Below, one piece after another: positions 57,815 through 64,000 of a stretch of DNA of 64,000 nt (the first letter of the stretch is position 1; each line of letters opens with the position of its first letter). Position numbers and translations under genes: made by a program. This DNA comes from Pseudomonas sp. A34-9 (GTDB lineage: Bacteria; Pseudomonadota; Gammaproteobacteria; Pseudomonadales; Pseudomonadaceae): contig NZ_CP119967.1 in assembly GCF_029543085.1 (NCBI RefSeq), forward strand, positions 3,312,501 through 3,376,500, read 5' to 3'. A model generated the notes under the pieces. The model saw only the letters and a program-made list of their open reading frames with translations. It searched no databases and was not told the origin of the DNA.

Positions 57815-58734
57815 TAAGTCGGTTCTGCCGATGACTCAGCGGCGAGCTTGGATTTGAGCCCGTAAAACAGATCTCTCGCCGGCGACGTCAGCGAATGGCG
57901 GTCAACGCACACCAGATAAATCGGGTATTCGGGAATGACCTCTTCGACTTCGACGAGGACCAGTTCCGGTACCCGTCCCGGCGGCAGTGCACTGCCCAGT
58001 GCAAGATCGCTCAGGGTCATGAACGCGTCGGCATTCTCGACCAGGCGCAAGGCCAGAAACAGCGAGGCGCATTCGATCACCTTCTGCGGCGGGTGAATAT
58101 CGTTGACCTCGAACATTTGGTAGAACTGCGAAGATCGGTCGTCTACCTCGTCCAGACTGATCCAGTTGGCGTACTGCAGTTGCCGCAACGAGGGCGAATG
58201 CCGCAACGGGTTGTTCGGACTGCATACCACCGTCCCCTTGATCCGGTGCAGAGCCTCCCAATCGAGATTCAGACGTTGAGTGTTTTGTTGAGATGTCAGG
58301 GCAAAGTCCAGGCTCCCGTCGCGCAAACGCTGGACGATATGGCTGGGGCGCAGCTCGATCAGTTTGATCCGTACCCGTGGGTTTTTCGCCTGATAATCAC
58401 TGAGGCACTTCTCAAAACCCGGCAGCATGGCGGTCAGTGAAGTGACGCCGACAGCCACCTCCCCCACGGCCATGTCGTGGATATTATCGGCCTCGATTTG
58501 CAGCCGCCGCATGCTCTCGACCGCCATGTGCGCATGCCGGATGATGCGCCGGCCTTCGTCAGTCAACGACATGCCTTTGTAAGAACGCTGCAGCATGGTC
58601 AGGCCTAACTCGCGCTCCAGATCCTTGATGGAACGGCTCAATGCAGGCTGAGTGACATGCAGCATCTGCGAAGCTTCATTGATGCTGCCGCACTGGTTGA
58701 TCGCAACCAAGGCTCTGATTTGATGGAATTTCAC
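57811..58734 (-). CDS. LysR-family transcriptional regulator
   Basis: A 307-residue regulator. The helix-turn-helix at residues 1-60 reads IRALVAINQCGSINEASQML, then HVTQPALSRSIKDLERELGL, followed by LQRSYKGMSLTDEG. The effector domain follows (about 90-300). The start is taken as GTG at 58734 (VKFHQIRALV), the usual distance before the helix-turn-helix; an upstream start at 58776 is possible. It is likely to control the porin/MHS/amidohydrolase genes or the divergent reductase gene (inference). Confidence 0.87.
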   Translation of the reverse strand: MKFHQIRALVAINQCGSINEASQMLHVTQPALSRSIKDLERELGLTMLQRSYKGMSLTDEGRRIIRHAHMAVESMRRLQIEADNIHDMAVGEVAVGVTSLTAMLPGFEKCLSDYQAKNPRVRIKLIELRPSHIVQRLRDGSLDFALTSQQNTQRLNLDWEALHRIKGTVVCSPNNPLRHSPSLRQLQYANWISLDEVDDRSSQFYQMFEVNDIHPPQKVIECASLFLALRLVENADAFMTLSDLALGSALPPGRVPELVLVEVEEVIPEYPIYLVCVDRHSLTSPARDLFYGLKSKLAAESSAEPTY

Positions 58735-58834
58735 GGTGTGCGACTCGCTTTTTATTTGGCGCCAACCATAAAGCAAGATGCCGGCCAGTTACCACTCTGT
58801 CGCTCAGCGCAGCTCGCCAGGCTGATGCGGATCC

Positions 58835-58849
58835 GGTTCAGGTTGAACC
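58835..58849. promoter_or_regulatory. Palindromic site before the PRISE-type reductase gene
   Basis: GGTTCA-GGT-TGAACC, a perfect 6-bp inverted repeat, sits 45 bp before the reductase start in the gap shared with the divergent LysR gene, and is flanked by two CTGATGC copies. It is a plausible operator; the regulator is unknown. Confidence 0.45.
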
Positions 58850-58894
58850 TCTGATGCTTACGTGGACTCCCAAACCTAAATCCAGGAGAAACGT

Positions 58895-59956
58895 ATGACC
58901 CAGACAGCTTTGGTCGTGGGCGCCAGCGGCATCGTCGGCAGCGCCATCACTCAGTTACTCATCGACAACCAGTGGCAGGTCGCCGCGCTCTCGAGGCACC
59001 CGTCGCAAGTGCAAGGCGTGATACCTGTCGCGGCAGACCTTCAGGATCCTGCCGCGCTGGAGCAGGCGCTGGCGGATTTGAAACCCACTCATGTGTTCAT
59101 TACCACATGGTCACGGCAAGCCACGGAGGCCGAGAACATCCGTGTCAATGCAGCCATGGTTCGCAATGTGCTCGCCGCCATTCGCCCAGCCAAAAGTGTT
59201 AAGCACGTAGCACTGGTTACTGGCCTGAAACACTACCTCGGCCCATTCGAAGCCTATGGCAAAGGCAGCCTTCCGCAAACACCGTTTCGCGAAGAGCAAG
59301 GTCGTCTGGATGTCGAGAATTTCTATTACGCTCAAGAGGACGAACTCTTCGCCGCAGCTGAAAAGGACGGCTTCACCTGGAGCGTTCATCGTCCGCACAC
59401 CGTCACCGGGGTCGCCGTAGGCAACGCGATGAACATGGCCACCACCCTCGCCGTCTATGCCTCGATTTGCAAACAAACCAATCGCCCTTTTGTGTTTCCC
59501 GGATCAAGGGCGCAGTGGGACAGCCTCACCGATATGACGGACGCCCGGCAGTTGGCGAAACAACAACTGTGGGCGGCCACCACGCCGGCTGCGGCCAATC
59601 AGGCATTCAACGTCACTAATGGCGATGTCTTTCGTTGGAAATGGATGTGGAGCCGAATTGCCGACTACTTCGACTTGCCTGCTGCCGATTATCCCGCTTC
59701 ACTTTCGCCGCTTGAGAAGCAGATGGATAACGACCAGGCCGCATGGACGCAAATGGTTGCCGAACACGGTTTGAAAGAACCTGATATTGCTCGCCTGGTG
59801 TCCCCATGGCACACCGATGCAGATCTCGGTCGACCCATCGAAGTTGTCACGGATATGTCGAAAAGCCGTGCAATGGGCTTCACTGCGTATCAAGCAAGCG
59901 ATCAGGCATTTTTCGACGTGTTCGACAAACTACGCGAGATGCGCTTGATACCTTAG
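58895..59956 (+). CDS. SDR-family reductase of the PRISE/iridoid-synthase-like type
   Basis: A 353-residue atypical extended SDR. The nucleotide motif is ALVVGASGIVGSAI (about 5-18), TGLKHYLGPFEAYGK (about 110-125) is the PRISE signature, and RPHTVTGVAVGNAMN and FNVTNGDVFRWKWMW follow. PRISE enzymes reduce activated C=C bonds of enones with NADPH, so a detoxifying or catabolic reductase is likely; the substrate is unknown. AGGAG stands 7 bp before the ATG. Probably monocistronic. Confidence 0.85.
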   Translation: MTQTALVVGASGIVGSAITQLLIDNQWQVAALSRHPSQVQGVIPVAADLQDPAALEQALADLKPTHVFITTWSRQATEAENIRVNAAMVRNVLAAIRPAKSVKHVALVTGLKHYLGPFEAYGKGSLPQTPFREEQGRLDVENFYYAQEDELFAAAEKDGFTWSVHRPHTVTGVAVGNAMNMATTLAVYASICKQTNRPFVFPGSRAQWDSLTDMTDARQLAKQQLWAATTPAAANQAFNVTNGDVFRWKWMWSRIADYFDLPAADYPASLSPLEKQMDNDQAAWTQMVAEHGLKEPDIARLVSPWHTDADLGRPIEVVTDMSKSRAMGFTAYQASDQAFFDVFDKLREMRLIP

Positions 59957-60092
59957 GTCGTGCCGACATCTCCTTAAGTGTTTCCCGAAAGTCTCGAACG
60001 CACCAGGCTAAACGCCTCCCTACCCGAAAGCGGAGGTAGGCGTCCTTCGTGAAGTATCTGGAGAAACGACCTTTGAAGACCGGAGGTGAGGA

Positions 60093-60413
60093 ATGTATCC
60101 AGTAACTCCTGACGGTCGTTATTTCGTTGTCAAAGGGCAGCTGTGGCGCTGTTCAAATCCATCATTGGAAGAGGACGTGCGCCAGCGTCTCGTCGATGCA
60201 CTCATGGCAGCTCGACGGGAGGTGAAGAAAGCAAAGGATTCGGAAGACGAATCGCAGATGAAGCGCGCTCGGGAAAAGGTACAACTGGCCAAAGTAGCGC
60301 TTGGTGAGCGCGGCCCTGTTTGGTGGGCTGATGGCAGTCCGGATTTCAATAGATTCCGGGTCACTAACTCCCCGTATGCTGAATGGTTCAGCTTGCTTCA
60401 TGAGTCTGATTAA
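60093..60413 (+). CDS. Small conserved protein of unknown function
   Basis: A 106-residue soluble protein, recognised only as a type common in Pseudomonas without assigned function. It starts MYPVTPDGRYFVVKGQLWRCSNPS, has a highly charged helix (about 44-72, KKAKDSEDESQMKRAREKVQ) that could form a coiled coil, and ends with GPVWWADGSPDFNRF and SPYAEWF. GGAGGTGAGG directly upstream is a strong ribosome site. Confidence 0.75.
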   Translation: MYPVTPDGRYFVVKGQLWRCSNPSLEEDVRQRLVDALMAARREVKKAKDSEDESQMKRAREKVQLAKVALGERGPVWWADGSPDFNRFRVTNSPYAEWFSLLHESD

Positions 60414-60569
60414 GCCTTGGCTCAAGGCGCAAGTAAGGCGATGGAAACCGCAGTGGCATACATGCGCTGCGGTTTCTCCGCTTTGAGATCTGCAAAAGAC
60501 GGAACGACTCAGGGCATATGCTTTCGAAAAATTGAGCGCCTCGAATTTCGAGGGGCGAGGAGAAAACTT

Positions 60570-60752
60570 ATGACTGAAAAAAGCTCCACTTCATCAAAAA
60601 AAAGCAAAGCACTGAAAGATTCTGCTCTCGTCTCAGACGTGTCAGAAACAGGCTTGACAGATGACGAACGAGTCGTAAGGGAAGATGAGTTCCTTGGCGA
60701 AGAACCACGTGTGGAACCCGGCCCAGCCGACTTGGAAAGACTCAAGAATTAA
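60570..60752 (+). CDS. Small acidic/lysine-rich hypothetical protein
   Basis: A 60-residue protein, low-complexity at the N-terminus (MTEKSSTSSKKSKALKDS) and strongly acidic after residue 25 (DDERVVREDEFLGEEP). GAGGAG precedes the ATG at 60570 by about 9 bp. It is probably intrinsically disordered. No function can be assigned; it lies between another small conserved gene and the HAD gene on the same strand. Confidence 0.6.
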   Translation: MTEKSSTSSKKSKALKDSALVSDVSETGLTDDERVVREDEFLGEEPRVEPGPADLERLKN

Positions 60753-60838
60753 CGTCAGCGCCCTTGGTATTCGATGCGACCAATATTTCCAATACGCGAC
60801 ATCTACTACCTGAAATTTGCTTAATGGAGGTGTCACGT

Positions 60839-61513
60839 ATGCGCCAGCAAACCTCATTCATATTTGATTTGGATGGCACGTTGACTGATAGCGTTTACCA
60901 GAATGTCTTTGCGTGGAAAACCGCGCTCGATTCAGAAGACATACCGTTGGCCATGTGGCGAATTCACAGAAAGATAGGTATGAGCGGTGGACTGATGCTC
61001 AAGATGTTAGCCCGTGAGACCGGCCTGGAAATCAAACCCGACCAGGCAAAAAGGTTGAGCGATAAACATGCTAAAGCCTACAAGGATCTGCAGGGCCAGA
61101 TAACCGCTCTCCCCGGCGCTGTAGAGCTTCTCGATACGCTAAACCGCGATCAGCTCAAGTGGTGTATTGCGACCAGCGGTGGCATGGACACTGCGGCGAT
61201 AAATCTGAAGGCATTGGGACTGGATATCGCGGAGGTGAATCTCATCACCCGTGATGACGTCAAGTATGGCAAGCCCGATCCAGACCTTTTCCTCGCCGCT
61301 GCAAGCAAACTCAATGTCCCCATTGAAGATTGTCTGGTAATCGGCGACGCCATCTGGGACATGCTTGCCGCACGACGCTGTAAGGCCACCGGTATAGGGC
61401 TGCTTTCAGGTGGTTATGACACAGGAGAGCTTGAACGTGCAGGTGCACTCCGAGTCTACGAGGATCCTCTGGCACTGCTGCAGCACCTGGACGAGGTTGC
61501 TTCCCGTCAGTGA
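60839..61513 (+). CDS. HAD-superfamily phosphatase
   Basis: A 224-residue HAD hydrolase, subfamily IA. Motif I is FDLDGTLTDS (residues 8-17, nucleophile Asp 9 and acid Asp 11), motif II is the Ser/Thr in CIATSGG (about 106), and motif III/IV is KYGKPDPDLFLAAA with VIGDAIWDM (about 145-175). A four-helix cap follows motif I. It is probably a phosphoglycolate- or sugar-phosphate-type phosphatase. The start at 60839 has GGAGGT upstream; the frame is open further back without support. Confidence 0.87.
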   Translation: MRQQTSFIFDLDGTLTDSVYQNVFAWKTALDSEDIPLAMWRIHRKIGMSGGLMLKMLARETGLEIKPDQAKRLSDKHAKAYKDLQGQITALPGAVELLDTLNRDQLKWCIATSGGMDTAAINLKALGLDIAEVNLITRDDVKYGKPDPDLFLAAASKLNVPIEDCLVIGDAIWDMLAARRCKATGIGLLSGGYDTGELERAGALRVYEDPLALLQHLDEVASRQ

Positions 61514-61611
61514 GCCTTCTGTAGATACCTGATAAAAACGCGCCCCCTGCCAATGTATCGGGCAGAAGACCCCGCGCCTACAACTCACAAGTTGACTAAT
61601 AAACGATAACT

Positions 61612-61637
61612 AAAAAGGGCCCTCTCGGGCCCTTTTG
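61612..61637. terminator. Bidirectional rho-independent terminator
   Basis: AAAAGGGCCC-TCTC-GGGCCCTTTT, a perfect 10-bp stem with A-tract and T-tract on the two sides, lies between the convergent HAD and mvaU-like genes. It can serve both. Confidence 0.93.
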
Positions 61638-61651
61638 TATTCAAACCAGAA

Positions 61652-62017
61652 TCACTTGGCCAACCAGGACTCGACAGTCGCGGAGCCATGTTCAGCTTTC
61701 CAGTCTTTCAACGTCTTGTGATTGCCACCCTTGGTTTCAACAACTTCGCCGGTGTGCGGATTTTTGTAGACCTTCAACTGGCGAGGCTTGCGACTACCGG
61801 TTTTGGACTCGGCGGCTGGAGCGCGACGACCTGCTTGCGGATCAAGAAGGTTGACCACGTCCTTAAGGCTGTAGCCATATTTGGCGAGCAAATCACGCAG
61901 TTTGGTTTCGAATTCAATTTCTTTCTTGAGACCAGCATCACCCTTGAGCGCCTCGAGCGCCTGGATTTGTTCGGCGAGGTGTTTTTCGAGCTGACGAAAT
62001 TCGGCGAGTTTGGACAT
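61652..62017 (-). CDS. mvaU: MvaT/MvaU-family H-NS-like nucleoid protein
   Basis: A 121-residue xenogeneic silencer. The N-terminal coiled-coil (about 1-60: MSKLAEFRQLEKHLAEQIQAL, GLKKEIEFETKLRDLL) makes dimers and higher oligomers. The C-terminal DNA-binding part ends KVYKNPHTGEVVETKGGNHK, then TLKDWKAEHG. The N-terminus MSKLAEFR is closer to MvaU than to MvaT. It binds AT-rich DNA such as horizontally acquired genes and may silence AT-rich genes such as those at 34-36 kb in this window (inference). The start at 62017 is preferred; upstream codons are not conserved. The 301 bp upstream (62018-62318), shared with blc, hold no other gene I can see. Confidence 0.92.
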   Translation of the reverse strand: MSKLAEFRQLEKHLAEQIQALEALKGDAGLKKEIEFETKLRDLLAKYGYSLKDVVNLLDPQAGRRAPAAESKTGSRKPRQLKVYKNPHTGEVVETKGGNHKTLKDWKAEHGSATVESWLAK

Positions 62018-62318
62018 AAGAAATTCTCGATGTGGGTAATACCAGAAGGTTACACGATAAATCACGGCCCGCACTTACAAGAAGTAGCGCCTGAGGTCTC
62101 TCACCCGGACAGCCGATATTAACGCCGGGAGTTGATAAGTCAGAGCTACACGACAAAGGTTGATCAACTGTGGACGGTCATGGCCAGGTAACAGGTCGTT
62201 GAAAGCGCACGGCAGCCTGCATGAGCGGGCCATTGTATCGACTGCAAATCGATAGCACTTTTCACGCTCACCTACCTCCAATGACATGTGCGTTTGTCCT
62301 GACAACCTGGAGGTCTCC

Positions 62319-62876
62319 ATGTCGATGCGCAAGATCGTTCTGCTTTCCTGTCTGGGTGTGGCACTCGCCGGGTGCGCTGGCTCACGCCAGGAGCCCCCTC
62401 CCACCACCATGCAAGTCGACCTGCAAAAATACCAGGGCACTTGGTACGAGCAGGCCAGGTTACCGATGTTCTTTCAGCGCAATTGCCAGCAGTCAGAAGC
62501 GCATTATGGGCTACGTGATGATGGCCGCATTGACGTCACCAATCGTTGCAGGGAAGAGGATGGCGAATGGAAAGAGGTACGCGGAATTGCCGAATCGCAG
62601 CAGCCAGGCAAGACAGACAAACTGTGGGTGCAATTTGATAACTGGTTCAGCCGCATCGCGCCAGGAATAACCAAAGGCGAGTATTGGGTGCTTTACCACG
62701 ACCCCGCCTACCAGTTCGCACTGGTCGGCCACCCTAACCGGGAATATCTCTGGGTGCTTTCACGCGCCTCTGAAATTAACGGCGTCAACCGTGAACAGCT
62801 GCTGAAGATTGCTCAGCAACAGGGGTATGACACCAGCAAACTGATCTGGCGTCAGGCAGATCCGACCAAGCCCTAG
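62319..62876 (+). CDS. blc: Outer-membrane lipocalin (Blc)
   Basis: A 185-residue lipoprotein. The signal peptide ends in the lipobox ALAGC (acylated Cys about 18), and the lipocalin GxW motif is YQGTWYEQARLP (about 40-51). Conserved strands with DKLWVQFDNW and GEYWVLYHDPAYQFALVG follow, then WVLSR. It is an outer-membrane bacterial lipocalin that binds lysophospholipids or fatty acids. GGAGGT stands upstream of the ATG at 62319; the open frame extends 11 codons further. Confidence 0.9.
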   Translation: MSMRKIVLLSCLGVALAGCAGSRQEPPPTTMQVDLQKYQGTWYEQARLPMFFQRNCQQSEAHYGLRDDGRIDVTNRCREEDGEWKEVRGIAESQQPGKTDKLWVQFDNWFSRIAPGITKGEYWVLYHDPAYQFALVGHPNREYLWVLSRASEINGVNREQLLKIAQQQGYDTSKLIWRQADPTKP

Positions 62877-62919
62877 TCCACTGGGCTGCTTAAGCCCTGA
62901 GACCGTTGAGGAAATGCGC

Positions 62920-63444
62920 ATGCTCAAGAAATGGATAATGCTGCTATGCATTGGCCTTGCGAGTTGCAGCCAGGTGGATGTGCAGACCTACAGCCAGGAG
63001 ACGCCCACGCTTGAGTTGCGCGAATTCTTCGAGGGCCGGGTCGAAGCGTGGGGTATGTTTCAAAAGCGCTCAGGCGAGGTCACGAAGCGTTTTCATGTGG
63101 TCATCAATGGCCACTCCGAAGGCCGCAGGCTGATCCTCGACGAGTCGTTTACCTACAGCGACGGTACTACGCAAAAACGAGTGTGGACGCTAACCCCTGC
63201 TGGCCCTGGCCAATGGCGCGGAACCGCTGGCGACGTGGTGGGCGAGGCACTTGGCGAGGTGGCAGGCAACGCACTGCGCTGGAAATATGTGCTGAACCTT
63301 CCGGTGGATGGCAAGGAATACCAGGTCCATTTAGACGACTGGATGTACCTGATGGACAAGAACACCCTGATAAATCGCTCGTTCATGAGCAAGTTCGGTG
63401 TAGAGGTCGGCCAGATCACTTTGTTCTTTCGCAAGGAGCCTTAA
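62920..63444 (+). CDS. DUF3833-family lipoprotein
   Basis: A 174-residue lipoprotein. The short signal MLKKWIMLLCIGLASC gives acylated Cys 16. The body has LREFFEGRVEAWGMFQKRSGE, FTYSDGTTQKRVWTL and WRGTAGDVVGEALGEVAGNALRWKY, as in DUF3833 proteins, and DDWMYLMDKNTLINRSFMSKFG. Function unknown. It follows blc by about 43 bp on the same strand and is likely co-transcribed, suggesting an outer-membrane lipid-related role. The ATG at 62920 has GAGG 8 bp upstream; the one at 62914 is too close. Confidence 0.85.
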   Translation: MLKKWIMLLCIGLASCSQVDVQTYSQETPTLELREFFEGRVEAWGMFQKRSGEVTKRFHVVINGHSEGRRLILDESFTYSDGTTQKRVWTLTPAGPGQWRGTAGDVVGEALGEVAGNALRWKYVLNLPVDGKEYQVHLDDWMYLMDKNTLINRSFMSKFGVEVGQITLFFRKEP

Positions 63445-63589
63445 CGTCCGCCTTTGGCCGTTATTTGCCTGTCGCGAAAAGCAGAAACCCGATTCCAGGC
63501 AGTCGGTGAGCATCGGCTGAAATTGGCCCGGGCGGTTCGAGAACGCGCGCTACCAGTAACAACGCAGGCTGGAAATCTGCTTCGTGTCG

Positions 63590-63808
63590 CTATTTGCCAC
63601 CGAGACTCCCTCCCCTATCGACGCTGATTACCTGGCCGGTAACGAAGGATGCCCCCTCGCTGAGCAGAAAGGTAATCAGCGAGGCCACTTCTGATGGCGC
63701 TCCCAGCCTTTGCATCGGAATCGTGGACAGTATCTGACGCTCACCCTCACTTCCCGCCGGTCGGTTTTTTCGGAAAAGCTCGGTGTCTATAGGGCCAGGT
63801 GCAGACGC
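63590..63808 (-). pseudogene. C-terminal fragment of a short-chain dehydrogenase/reductase
   Basis: The minus-strand frame reads [15 protein letters not shown], then [20 protein letters not shown] and [16 protein letters not shown] before a TAG at 63590-63592. These are the last 70 residues of a classical SDR (the PGPIDT loop and the final strand). Just before the PGP motif the frame is closed by an in-frame TAG, and no SDR core (TGxxxGxG, YxxxK) is present upstream. The gene is therefore a dead 3' end. Confidence 0.82.
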
Positions 63809-63860
63809 CTATAGTCAGGGCGCAAAAAAGTGCCATCAGCGGTAATCGCGATAGAGCCAT
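63747..63860 (-). pseudogene. Signal-peptide-like start joined to the SDR fragment in another frame
   Basis: An ATG at 63860 opens a 37-codon frame with a typical secretion signal ([20 protein letters not shown]). It then runs out of frame through the SDR remnant to a stop at 63747. It looks like the 5' end of an exported protein gene whose body was lost by fusion to the SDR 3' end near 63810. Confidence 0.5.
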
Positions 63861-63905
63861 CAGTTTTCTCTTATTGTCGTTGAAGGAATGCCTCGAACAG
63901 CCCGA

Positions 63906-64000
63906 TCACTCTTCGAAAATAGCCACCGCGCGCACAAAACCCGCAGACGCATGCCGGATCTTGTAGGGAAAGCACGAGACGGTGAAGCCGCTAGCTGGCA
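63906..64000 (-). CDS. Cyclase-family (kynurenine-formamidase-like) protein, C-terminal end
   Basis: Only the last 31 codons are inside the window: ASGFTVSCFPYKIRHASAGFVRAVAIFEE then stop, which resembles the end of cyclase/KynB-type metal-dependent hydrolases (TVSCFPxKxxxASAGxxRAVA). The rest of the gene lies to the right, so function is only tentative. Confidence 0.55.
   Translation of the reverse strand, partial: PASGFTVSCFPYKIRHASAGFVRAVAIFEE

Overview
The window is chromosomal DNA of a Pseudomonas from the fluorescens complex. The arn, pqi, polyamine-use and FecI/FecR genes, the MvaT/MvaU-type nucleoid protein and the REP-type repeats are all typical of that group. The hallmark is a complete 2,4-diacetylphloroglucinol (DAPG) locus (phlI-E-D-B-C-A / phlF / phlG / phlH), so the organism is very probably a DAPG-producing, plant-associated biocontrol-type strain. 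All assignments come from reading the sequence and translations; no database search was run.

Layout. 0-1.4 kb: end of a LysR regulator and a GNAT acetyltransferase. 1.4-11.8 kb: the lipid A aminoarabinose operon arnBCADTEF-ugd plus a trailing GT39-type glycosyltransferase, all on the minus strand and tightly coupled. 12.1-13.1 kb: an orphan tyrosine recombinase. 13.1-16.8 kb: an Fbp-type iron(III) ABC importer. 17-22.6 kb: a second envelope-modification locus (GT39 protein, second ArnT, Ais-like phosphatase, orphan sensor kinase). 22.5-24.8 kb: pqiBC without pqiA. 25-30 kb: a polyamine-catabolism set (oxidase, binding protein, glutamine-synthetase-like ligase, AraC regulator). 30-34 kb: FecI/FecR/TonB receptor behind a Fur box.

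34-52 kb is the accessory part. An AT-rich TauD-like/TauE-like pair and a 548-bp gene-free stretch come first. Next is a PQQ-dehydrogenase/GntR/racemase/hydroxypyruvate-isomerase-like catabolic module, then the phl locus. Gene debris marks its edges: a frameshifted TetR C-terminus lies against phlI. On the other side, a 13-codon MvaT/H-NS-like scrap and a half MFS transporter lie between phlH and an XRE regulator. PhlA, PhlC and PhlB form the acetyltransferase, PhlD makes phloroglucinol from malonyl-CoA, PhlE exports, PhlG hydrolyses DAPG, and PhlF and PhlH are TetR repressors. PhlI looks like a fumarylacetoacetase-superfamily protein. Several palindromes in the phlA-phlF and phlG-phlH gaps are candidate operators.

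52-64 kb returns to ordinary genes: a DUF985 cupin, an M20 amidohydrolase with an MHS transporter, porin and LysR regulator, a PRISE-type reductase, small conserved proteins, a HAD phosphatase, an MvaU-like protein, a Blc lipocalin and a DUF3833 lipoprotein. The window ends in a rearrangement scar (signal-peptide start joined to an SDR C-terminus) and the end of a cyclase-family gene.
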